Source: Silurus meridionalis
Taxonomy: Eukaryota; Chordata; Actinopteri; Siluriformes; Siluridae
Length of the DNA: 64,000 bases
Direction of reading: 5' to 3'
NCBI RefSeq assembly: GCF_014805685.1
Contig: NC_060911.1
Span: 15,062,212-15,126,211, forward strand
This document shows positions 33,943 to 44,783 of this stretch, piece by piece. Each line of letters opens with the position of its first letter. Within the stretch, counting starts at the first letter, position 1. The notes under the pieces are model-generated. The model was given only the letters and a program-made list of their open reading frames with translations, was not told where the DNA came from and made no database searches. The position numbers were made by a program, and so were the translations under genes.

Positions 33943-35420
33943 TTCTCATCAGAAAGAGAAGATAAAGTGAACAGTAAGACCTGATTATGGTTTCATCTTC
34001 TCCTGTCACTCTCATTCCACATGTACAGAGAGACAGAAAGAAAAATAATGTTTAGAAACAAATTCAAATGATTTTTATGCAGTAGCATGAAATTTTCACT
34101 TCACTTAAATTTGGAGACCCAAACCTGTTCCAGCACCATGAAGATCTGCTTTTCATGGGTTGGAGTGGAAGATCTGCTATAGAGCTCCAACCCTATTGAA
34201 CACCTTTGTGATGAATGTGAACCTGACTTTACTAACACCCTTATAGCTGAATAAATCTCCACAAAATCTTCACAAAATCTGGTGGAACATCTTCCCAGAA
34301 GAGTGGAGCTTCTTATAGCAGCAAATGGAGACTAAATGTGGAACTTTATGTCTACAAACTTTTGGCCACACCTCCAAGTATAAAATTATAATTATATAAG
34401 AAAAGCTTTTGGTAGAAGATAAAATTTTAGCAATGTTGTATAATAATTATGTAATACTTATAACCTGCATTTTTTGTCAGAATAAATCATTTTTTAATCA
34501 CTCGGTTATTTTGAATATTATCAGGGCATTAATTTGATTTTAAAACCACTTCAGGTTACACAAACTCTCGACTGTTTCCTTCTCATTAACGTCGTTTCTG
34601 ATCCGTTTTTCTCCTCTTAATTAACTGAATCAGGACATTGTTTATATTTATAATATAATTACACTGCAGAAAGTGCTGATGTTTAGTCACCTTCACTTCT
34701 ACACTGTATACAGCTACAACACTATATTTCTCTACATCTTCAACATATACAATATTCTACCAGTAAAACACAATAACATTCACAAATATTCCTTTATATG
34801 AACTCAGAAAGCTTTTAGAAAGTTTTAACGTAAAGAAGAAAAAAACGTTGTTCCAGTTTTGAAACTGAACTCGAGCAGGTCAGTATATTTTCACACACCG
34901 GTTCTTCCTGTGCATTTCAAAGAAAAGCCACAAATGTGTGTGTGGTTTTGTCTGAACGCACTCTTCAAACCCCTTTGTTTAAAACAGGTTACAGCATCGG
35001 TTCCCTCTCGACACCACGTGTTGAACACATTGTCACACACATTCACATTTCAGAATCTCAGTATTTTTGAGACTTTTCCACACAAATTCCTGATCTAACA
35101 TGAATATTTTGAATCGAGCATCAAATGATTGTGTCCAGAGACAATATCAAACGTGAAATGAATATACATAGTTTTACTGTTATTCAAACAGAGGGGCGAA
35201 GAGAAGATTCAAGCCAAAGAAAATGACAGAACAGTGCTTTTACCTTTTTTTTGTAGAGTTTAAAATTGATTTTTTATATTTTTTTATTTATGATTTTTTT
35301 TTTATATATATTTGCATTTTGATATAATATGGCAACTAAAGTAGGGTTTAGTTTATACAGATTGCAATTTCAGCAAGAAATAAGAAAGAACCTCTGCGCC
35401 ACCTGCATTAACAAGACTTC
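33943..35420. repeat. 3' flank of gene C, part of a tandem duplication
   Basis: This is closely similar to 39080-40590 downstream of gene D. Shared landmarks are 'GAAACTGAACTCGAGCAGGT' (34860 and 39675) and the block with CTTCTGCCCCCTATTGG (35457 and 40627). A fragment of the same tail, 'TCTTCCTGTGCATTTCAAAG', also occurs at 30980, ahead of gene C. This points to an older copy of the unit. Confidence 0.8.
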
Positions 35421-35559
35421 CCTCAAAAACCTGTTGAAAACAATCTGAGAATGTCTTCTGCCCCCTATTGGATTTATCTATGTACTGCAGTCAATACATT
35501 GACGGTAGTTTTTTGCAGGGACATCTTTGCAGATTTCGAAAAGTTGTAGTAAAAATAAC

Positions 35560-36220
35560 GTTTATGTTACTGATTTTTTTAATATGAAAATGTAGTTTTT
35601 TAAAGCAAATAATAATTTATTTATATTTTTTAAAGAATGTTATAGTAAAATTGTGTTGAAAATATGTGTATCACATAATAAAGCAGGTAAAGAAGGTAAT
35701 TCAGCTTAATGTCAAATACAAAGTTTTATAATTTAATAAACTGATTAAAAATAAAATGGTCATCTTAAAATCATTTTTAACTGATTCCATACTATTGGTC
35801 GTTGTACATTCAATCTAATGTTGTAGTTTGCTAATATTTGTATTTTCTGTTTCTGAAAAACAAATAAATGATTATCATAATCTATATATATCTAATAATC
35901 CATCTTTTTTGTTATAAAATATACATTGCTTGACCAGAAATTTCTGCAAGACTCGCCAGAGGGTCTTGAGGTCTGTATATGCTGGTGATCTGCAGGCGTG
36001 TACATTTACCTTTATAACTCTAAATAAACACATTGAAAGTTAAACATTCCAGCGATTAAAATGTTGTAGTATAAAGGAGAACAATTTGCTGAAAGAAACC
36101 CTCGATGAAAATAAATTCTCTGGTTATATTTTTCCTGTCAGAGTAGAGTACGTTTAGAGTAGCACCATCCTGTTAGCGCAGTTTATTCAGACCTACTGTA
36201 TGGGGACATTACAGTTTTAC
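35560..36220. other. Spacer between duplicated units
   Basis: AT-rich DNA, partly matching 40880-41060 downstream of unit D. No exon was seen. Confidence 0.5.
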
Positions 36221-36356
36221 ATCATCATCATCATCATCATCATTGGGGCACTGATGATGTTCATGATGTTCATGATGGGATTTGAAAATGTAAAGTGATG
36301 GGAGGAGTTTTGTTTATTGCTCATAAACACAATGTGGTGATATTGGTACTGTGCTG

Positions 36357-36358
<2 letters not shown>

Positions 36359-36399
<41 letters not shown>
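36359..36399 (+). repeat. (TTTA)n microsatellite in the gene D promoter region
   Basis: The array is expanded relative to the matching place upstream of gene C (about 31886-31912). Confidence 0.9.
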
Positions 36400-36633
36400 G
36401 AGAATTAAAAATGAAAAAAGTGTAGATAGTTTAGTTAGAGAGAAGTCTGATGGTCAAAGAAAGAAAAAAGAAGTCGGATGGTAAGAGAGAGAGAAAAGGG
36501 AAGTTTAACAGAGAAATAGAGATAAAGATCTGAAAGATCAGCAGTCTGAAAATTGAGTCAGTCGTCTGAAGCTCCACCTCATGTTTATCCTGCAGCTTTG
36601 CGTTCCTGCTGAATAAATAAAGTGTAGAGCAGA

Positions 36634-37071
36634 ATGAGGAGATGTTTTCATCGTCTGCTTTTCCTTTTCATATCAGGTAAGATTTTCTCCTCATAGCTTT
36701 TATTACTGATTATAGAAATAAATGAAAAGTGTGTGCTGTAGATTCTTCACCACACGCCGAGAGAGTTTCATTCTGTACACAGCTGCAGGTTCCTGCTCTG
36801 AATATTTCACTCTCAAGATCAACATTTACAGAGAAAAATAACAGAATTGAAAATAATCTTTACAAATAATTTTGAAGTTGATGCTTTAAATCCTACATTT
36901 CATTTAATTTTATTAGTAAAAAGGAGAGAAAGTGAAATGAAATGAAATGAAATGTAACATGGACATGAGCTTTAGTTCCCTCACCCACATCCAGTGTTCA
37001 CATGTACAACACCGAGATCACAAATACACTCCAATTTATCAACAGGAAACAGTAAACTGTCACGGATGATA

Positions 37072-37110
<39 letters not shown>

Positions 37111-39079
37111 TACCTGTGATCTAATTTTTATCATAATTTGATTCAGAATCAGACATTTTTTTGTGAATAATTTGGGTGATTTATAAGATTATTAATTTCA
37201 CTGCAGTTTTCTTTGTATGTGATTTATTACGACTCTTTCATCAGACTCTCAGTTCTGTTTCCTCTTTCAGAGATCTTCAGATCTGTTGGTGGATCTTCAG
37301 GTCAGGAGTTGATCCATGCTGTAGGAGAATCTGTTACATTCAGTACCAGTGTACCAGTTTTTGGGACATTAATATATAAAGGTGACACAATAGCACAGGT
37401 GTTTAATAAACAGAGTGCAACAACTAGTGAGAAGTTTGTGAATCGTCTTCAGTGGCTCAGTCTGACTGGGCTCTTCACTCTCTCAGACCTGAGAACAGAT
37501 GATTCAGGACTTTACACAGTGGAGAGCGTTAAAGACCCGAAAAGAAAACAGGAATATCAGTTGGAGGTGTACGGTGAGTTCATTTCTCTCTTGATTTTAG
37601 AGAGAAACAGTGAAGAAACGTACATTTCTAACTCATGAGGATCTTCATGTTTCTGTACAGAGAGAGTTTCAGCTCCTCAGGTGATGAAGACCACCTCCTC
37701 TTCTTCAGAGTTCTGTTCAGTGCTGTGTTTTGTGAGGAACAGCAGAGGACTGACGCTGTCTTTGTATGAAGATGATGTTTTATTAAACCACACCAGCAGC
37801 AGCAACATCACACTGAATCTTCTTCTAGAAATAAAGAAGAGCGATAATCTCAGATCAAAGACCTTCAGCTGTGTGTCCTCCAATCCAGTCAGTAATGAAA
37901 GAACCAGAATCAACCTCACACACTACTGCTCTCTGAACACAGGTACGACACCAGATGATGAGTTGAACATGTGAGAATATCGTTATTGATCTTCTCCTTG
38001 CACACATGTTAGAGCACACAAGAGATCACCTCTGCAGGACACATGTACTGATGGCAGCTTCAGATGTTCAGTTATAAATCTTTCTAATGTTAAAAATTAT
38101 GTTCTTCCAGATGTGGAGGCTCCGGTGATGAGCACAGTGCTAATGCCACTGGTGTGTGCTGTGATGTCAGTGATGACTGTTGTGGTGTTTGCTGTGAGTC
38201 TGAGGAACAGCAGGAAATATGAATCCAGCTGTTTTACAGAAGACAGGTATCAGTCTGAAGAGGTTTTTCTGAAACAAACACATTGAAGGAGAACTTCCAT
38301 GTTTATTGTTTACTCCATATCGAGTGTGTACTGCTGCGAATGAACACTTCGGAACCACAGTTTGACCACCAATGTACAATCAGTATAAATGAGGAGATCT
38401 TCCGGTTGTCACTGTTTATATGCAGAATATTTTATATTTAGGATCAGCTCAGTCTCAGGATTAATAATCCAGTTAGAAAGTGTAGAAAGGGATCTTTTAT
38501 ACCAAAAACCATTCATTATTACTGACTCTTTAGATTTACTGACTTTCCACATTCTGATGTATTGCCTGATCCAGTATATTTTTGAATAGTGGATTGTGAT
38601 TGGCTGGAAGTTACAGTTCATCCAGAGTGAGACAGCTATTGTACACATCATTTCATGACCTTTTGTTGGAACTTCTATTGTAAATACAGATTTTAATAAA
38701 TGGTTCAAGACACAAAATTAATTTGTGGAAAACTTGAGTTTCACAACATGGAGACTTCAGTGTGCTCTTGAATGCTGTTAGAGCTGCTGTAACTGTTTCT
38801 GCTCTCAGGAACATGATGGTTGACACTCACAGCTTTAATCATCATCTATAGTGTGCTGGAATGAACTCAGTGTTCCTCTCAGATACACTAATTTCTCTTT
38901 CTCTCTTTTTCTCCTATTCTTTTTCTTCATCCAGGAAAATACACGAGATTCTGTCTGTGACCACAACAGTGGCGTATGAGCCGACAATGTTCTCAAGTGA
39001 TCTCTCAGATGACTTGCTAATCTTCTCTGGCATTTATTTCTCATCAGAAAGAGAAGATAAAGTAAACAGTAAGACCTGA
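36634..39079 (+). CDS. Gene D: tandem paralog of gene C with an extended tail
   Basis: A complete model of 302 residues: 36634-36676 (signal, identical to C), 37271-37573 (V-like Ig), 37661-37942 (C2-like Ig), 38111-38246 (membrane) and 38935-39079 (tail). Domain features are those of gene C, with a V domain one residue shorter ('QSATTSEKF' region). The last exon matches C until its stop. There C has ATT TAG and D has ATT TAT, so translation runs on for 14 more residues, ending 'REDKVNSKT'. About 500 extra bases lie in the last intron compared with C (about 38280-38785). AATAAA at 39314 is a candidate polyadenylation signal. Function is inferred from the family. Confidence 0.75.
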
Positions 39080-40679
39080 TTATGGTTTCATCTTCTCCTA
39101 TCACTCTCATTCCACATGTACAGAGAGACAGAAATCTAATGACTTTAATGATGTAAGCATGAAATTTCCCCTTCACTTGAACAAGGAGACCCAAACCTGT
39201 TCCAGCTCCATGAAGATGTGTTGGACTGGAAGATCTCCTGCTATAGAGCTCCAACCCCATTGAACACCTTTGTGATGATTGTAAACCTGACTTTACGAAC
39301 ACCCTTATAGCTGAATAAATCTCCACAAAATCTCCACAAAATCTGGTATAAATTTGATTTCGAAACCAATTTGGGTTACACAAACTCTGTTCCTTCTCAT
39401 TAACGTCGTTTCTGATCCGTGTTTCTCCTCTGAAATAACTGAATCAGGACATTGTTTATATTTATAATATAATTACACTGCAGAAAGTGCTGATGTTTAG
39501 TCACCTTCACTTCTACACTGTATACAGCTACAACACTATTTTTCTCTACATCTCCAACATATACAATATTCTACCAGTAAAACACACTAACATTCACAAA
39601 TATTCCTTTATATGAACTCAGAAAGCTTTTAGAAAGTTTTAACGTAAAGAAGAAAAAAAACTTTGTTTTAGTTTTGAAACTGAACTCGAGCAGGTCAGTA
39701 TATTTTCACACACCGGTTCTTCCTGTGCATTTCAAAGAAAAGCCACAAATGTGTGTGTGGTTTTGTCTGAACACACTCTTCAAACCCCTTTGTTTAAAAC
39801 AGGTTACAGCATCGGTTCCCTCTCGACACCACGTGTTGAACACTGTCACATGCATTCACATTTCAGAGTTCGCAGTATTTCTTTTGAGACTTTTTCACAC
39901 GCATTCCCGATCTAACATGAATATTTTAAATTCAGCATTGAGCCGATTGCGGCCGGAGACGATATCAAACGTAAAATGAATATACTTAGTTTTAATATAA
40001 CTATTAACTTTGGCATATTTCATCGGGCGAATTTGTACACCATTAAACATTGAACTGAAGTGGAAGTGTAGAGCAGCTGCGGAAGAAATAAAAACACATC
40101 AGGAACTCGTTACAAGGAAATATCTCAACAGCTTTTATGTACATTTTCCGAAAATCCTGGAATCTTAAAGAAAATTTGAGGGATTTAATCCAGACGTGCC
40201 CAAACACCGTGTCGTGACCCAGCACTGGAACAGCTGTGGAAGAGTTGCTTCAGGGTCACAAGAACGTTCTGGGCTAACATCTACCTAGTTTCAATGAGAG
40301 GTGAGTTACACTAATTCACAATTTTATTACCTTTTTACCAACAGTGCAAAATCATCATTATAATCAATATTTACAACAAAAATAATAAAAACAATAAAAG
40401 GATAAAATAAAATAAAAATAAAAGAACATAAAGAATGTTTTCTTATGTGATTATTTTGTAGGTCGGTCCAGAGTTGGGTTCCATGGACATGTGTGTTTCA
40501 GTGAGAGTTCAATTTCTTGTCCTCAAGAAACTTGTTGTAACACTACTTTGTATGAATGAACCTCTGCACCACCTGCATTAAAAAGACTTTCCTCAAAAAC
40601 CTGTTAAAAACAATGTGAGACTTGTCTTCTGCCCCCTATTGGATTTATCTATGTACTGCAGTCAATAAATTGACAGTTT
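39080..40679. repeat. 3' flank of gene D, second copy of the tandem duplication
   Basis: Counterpart of 33943-35510. It contains about 300 bases not seen in the C copy around 39985-40550, including 'AGGTCGGTCCAGAGTTGGGT', which marks another insertion or a deletion in C. Confidence 0.75.
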
Positions 40680-40697
40680 TTTGCAGGAACGTCTTTG

Positions 40698-40849
40698 GAA
40701 CCATCCCCAGCCACTCTCAGTGCCGGTCCCAAGCCCGGATAAATTGGGGAGGGTTGCGTTAGGAAGGGCATCCAGCGTAAAACATGTGCCAAATCAAAAC
40801 ATGCGGAGGATCCGCTGTGGGACCCCTAACGGGAGAAGCCGAAAGAAAG
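40698..40849 (+). mobile_element. 152-bp SINE-like/RTE 3'-end insertion with 18-bp target duplication
   Basis: The insert begins GAACCATCCCCAGCC, contains 'AAGGGCATCCAGCGTAAAAC', and ends 'CCTAACGGGAGAAGCCGAAA' then GAAAG. The ends resemble the 3' end of the RTE-like LINE at 55520-56180. It is flanked by TTTGCAGGAACGTCTTTG at 40680-40697 and again at 40850-40867. The paralogous place in unit C (35514-35532) has a single copy and no insert, so the insertion post-dates the C/D duplication. Confidence 0.9.
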
Positions 40850-41188
40850 TTTGCAGGAACGTCTTTGCAATTTTGTAAAAGTTGTGGTAAAAATAAAGTT
40901 TGTTACTGATTTTTTAAATATGAAGATGTCTTTTTTTAAAGCAAATAATAATTTATTTATATTTTTTAAAGAATGTTATAATGAAATTCTGTTGAAAATA
41001 TGTGGATAATATAGCAGGTATTGAAGGTAATTCATCTTAGTCACCAATGTATTGCATTTTATTATGCAATCTGCATTATTCCTGTCACAATATCAAATAC
41101 AAAGTTTTTTTTATTATTTAATAAAACTAATAATACATGTAATTTTCATCTTTAAATTATTTTTAACTGATTCTATACTCGTGGAAAT

Positions 41189-41190
<2 letters not shown>

Positions 41191-41232
<42 letters not shown>
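41191..41232 (+). repeat. (CA)n microsatellite
   Basis: A perfect CA run at the edge of the following Tc1-like element. Confidence 0.95.
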
Positions 41233-41234
<2 letters not shown>

Positions 41235-41244
41235 ATATATACAC

Positions 41245-42250
41245 TGACCGTCTAAAAAAATTGTCACACACTCTAATATTTAATTGGACCACCTTTAGCT
41301 TTGATTACGGCACGCATTCGCTGAGGCATCGTTTCAATAAGCTTTTGCAATGCCACAAAATTTATTCCTATCCAGAGTTGCGGTAATTTTTTACCAACAC
41401 ATAATATTGCTTATCCAAGACCTAACCAACTGCAGCAGCCCCACATCACAGCACTGCCCCCACAGGCTCATACAGTAGACACTAGGCATGAAAGGTGCAT
41501 CAGTTTTTCCACCTCTATTCTTACCCTGATGCACCTATCGCTCTGATACAGGGTAAATCTGGACTCATCAGACCACATGACCATTTTCCATTGCTCCAAA
41601 GTCTATTCTTTTTGCTCCTGCAATTTTTTTTACTAATTAGCCTCACTGATGAGTGGTTTTCTGAAAGCTACACAGCTGTTTAGTCTCAAACCCTTGAGTT
41701 CCCTTCGCATTGTTCGTGTGGAAATGCACATACTTTCACTATTAAACATAGCCGGGAGTTGTACTACGATTTGATTTCACCAAACGTTTAAGTGGACGGC
41801 GATCACGATCATTCAAGACTTTTTTCCGAACACATTTCTTGATGGCCCCACTATTCTTCAATTTTTAATAATGTGCTGCATGGTTCTTAACGCAATTGTG
41901 GTAGTTGCAGCGGTTTCCTAAGATGTTTTCTTTGCTTGATGCATGACAATAATTTAATCCTTCTGAAAGATCTTTTCCTTGACCACAGGACGTTGTTCAA
42001 GAAATGGGAAGCTGCTCACTGCACCAGTCAGTGTTTAATAACTTGTTGCCAGCTGAAACATAATCATCCATATTATTAATTAATAATTGCTTAGTTAAAT
42101 CCAAAACAAATGATTTGATCCCCTGCTGATTTTGTACATTTTCCCACTGACAATGAAATGATAAGTCTATAATTTTAATGGTAGGTTTATTTAAACAGTG
42201 GAAGACTGACAAGAAATATCAAGAAAATCCAGAAAAATACATTTCAAAAA
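41245..42250 (-). mobile_element. Tc1-like transposon relic
   Basis: On the minus strand the sequence near 41555-41585 reads MVMWSDES, the Tc1 catalytic block. The plus strand carries 'CCTTTAGCTTTGATTACGGC' at the 5' side, a common fish Tc1-type 3' sequence. Frames are broken throughout. Boundaries are approximate. Confidence 0.65.
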
Positions 42251-42289
42251 GGTTATAAATTGATTTGCATATTAATAAGTGAAATAAGT

Positions 42290-42600
42290 AGCTTGCGATG
42301 AGCTTTTGTGTCTCATCCTCCACGTGCAGGGTGTCAATGATCGTCTTCTGAACAACTGTGGAGTCAGCAGTCTTCCCTCATGATTGTGGAGCCTGAACCA
42401 GGTCGAGACACCATTTAAAGGCTCTGGAAACCTTTGCAGGTGTTTGGATTTAATAAACTGATTAGACTGTGGCACCACGAGTCTCCAATATTCAACTTTT
42501 TCACATATTCTCATTTTCTGAGACACTGAATTTTGGGTTTTCATTAGCTGTAAGCTATATGTTATTATATGTAAATAATCTTCCACTTCTTCAAATGCAA
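42290..42600. mobile_element. Unassigned DNA-repeat fragment
   Basis: The block with 'CCTCATGATTGTGGAGCCTG', 'GGAAACCTTTGCAGGTGTTT' and 'CTCATTTTCTGAGACACTGA' resembles the end of a widespread fish DNA repeat known to me only by sight. No TIR or coding part was verified. Confidence 0.35.
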
Positions 42601-43239
42601 TATAGTTCCCCAGTTACCCACTACATTCAGCCCATGAAGTTTTGTTCACCTATGTAGAATAACTTCATATTAAGCAATAAATGTATCTCATGTAAAATCA
42701 TGTTTATGATAAAACACTTTAAGGGTGGGGATGCCTGGGAAGATGTGGAATTGGTGGGTGAGTGCATCTGAAAGAACATTTCAGCACATTAAAATAATGT
42801 TTCTTTTTTGGTTGCAGTGTAAAGCCCTGAATTGATTTAAAATACTTCCTGGGATCTTTCTCATTTTTAGATGCTTATTTGGATGTTAAAGACGTAAACA
42901 TTTACAATTATGGGTCAAAGTTCTTTCATTGTTTTTCCATCATGATTTTGTCTGCATCCAGTGCATCCTTAGTATCAAAAGCAGATCAGGGTAAATTCAT
43001 GTGTTCTTGATACATGTCGATGCTCCAAAAATTTTGGTATATCGTGTAAAATAGAAAAATAATACAGAGAGGAGCAAATTGTCATTTTTATAAAGCCATA
43101 TTTTATTTAAAATAAATAAAAATATATATTTTAAATTTAAAATATAAAATTTTGAAGAAAAAAAAAATTCTAATTTGATGGCCACAACGTATCTAATAAA
43201 AAATCTGGGATGGGCAACTGAAGTCTGGAAAAGTCAGTA

Positions 43240-43640
43240 TTTTTAAAAAGAAACAGCTGGAGAATCATGTTAATGAACAACAAGTCAGTAACGTGAGGCA
43301 GTGTAAAAGTGTAAATGTTGCATAAATGTTCCTCAACATACAGTTGTGAAGACTTTGGTCATCTCTACATCTACATCACACAATAACACCAAAAGATTAA
43401 TAGAATCTGGAGAATTCTCTAAATGCATGGGAAAAGGGTAAAAATCAACAATGATGCCTGCTTGATCTTCAAGCTCTACATGGGCTCAGAAACACCTTCA
43501 GAAATGATTTATACAAAAAATGCAGGTTAAAGCTCTCTCATGCAAAAAAAAGAAGCCGTATGTGAACATGATCCAGAAATGGCGCCATTCTCTCTGGGAA
43601 AAAAACTTATTTAAAATGGACTGAGGCAAAGATAAAATAT
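43240..43640 (+). mobile_element. Tc1/mariner-like transposon fragment
   Basis: Contains 'CTTCAAGCTCTACATGGGCT' and 'AAGCCGTATGTGAACATGAT', followed by CCAGAAATGGCG, then 'TTAAAATGGACTGAGGCAAA'. This is the middle of the transposase gene in the family seen at 2832-3980. It stops just before the WSDES block. Confidence 0.6.
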
Positions 43641-43901
43641 TTATCATGTTTAATAATCTAAACAACTACAGACTAATCATTTTTGTACATGCTGGTTAAC
43701 AGTAATATTAATTGTTTATATGAATATGGTAACTGCACTGGTTTACAGGTCCCACTTCCAGTCAAACAAGCTCGTAATGATTATTTTACTATGAAGTAAT
43801 TATGTAAACACTAATTACAAAGGTATATCCAGTTAAACTGTGCTAGAATGTAAAAATGTAGTTTTAGTAATTATTAAGTTTTAGAATAAATGTTATATCA
43901 G

Positions 43902-44717
43902 TTACAGGGTGAGATTTATTATTTTCTTGTAGAAGATGTTTTCTTTTGGCTGCACCCTCCAGGTCACTGTAACGTTCATGCCGTTGTTCTTCAAAACCCC
44001 TTTGATCTAAAAAAAAACAAAAACAAATAAACTATTGTAGGTTTTACAATTTAACAATTGTGGACAAGTATGTTTTTTGTCTTGAGTTTAGTACGTGTGC
44101 ATGTGTACAGTGAGTGCGGCCATGGAATGTAGAAATGCATGATGAATGGTTTATTTAGGTGGAATCAAAATGCAAAACAAAGCTAAGGTTTGCCAATTAG
44201 CACACAACAAAACAAGAGTGAGAAACGAACTAAAATTGCGAAAACAGAGAAACATGAAACACTTTCGACTCTTTAAATGGCAGAAAATGCATTCTTTTGC
44301 GGAGAAAGAACAAAAGTTTCGACAGACGTGTATTAAAGATAAAGAGTGGATACAGGTGCAGATAAAAAGATGTGAAGAATGAATGATGACACATGGTGGA
44401 CACATTATATGAACAAAAACAAGGACATACACACATGGCTAGGCAAACAATGAGCTGGCATGATGTGCTCAGTGCAAGGGTGCATAATTACAGGCTTTCT
44501 TGGATTTATTAGATCTGGGTAGAATTACTGTGTAAAATTCTCTTAACCATTTATATACATTACAAATTGCTGCAGTTGCTGTAATATTTTTATTTTTAGT
44601 TATTTGTTAGACTCACCTGCTCTAAAATGGACGACTGTAAAACAGGATCAAACACACTGACATCAGACTTCACCTGCAGTCTTACTATCTGCCGTTTCTT
44701 TACTGGTAGAACTATGG

Positions 44718-44783
<66 letters not shown>

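Noticed and set aside
38835..39383. 182-codon minus-strand ORF across the last exon of gene D
   Set aside because: It is antisense to a spliced exon matched in gene C and shows no protein features. The C copy does not preserve the frame.
44146..44432. Lys-rich 78-codon plus-strand ORF in the intron of gene E
   Set aside because: No splice context, no similarity recognised, and it lies antisense within the intron between two well supported exons.
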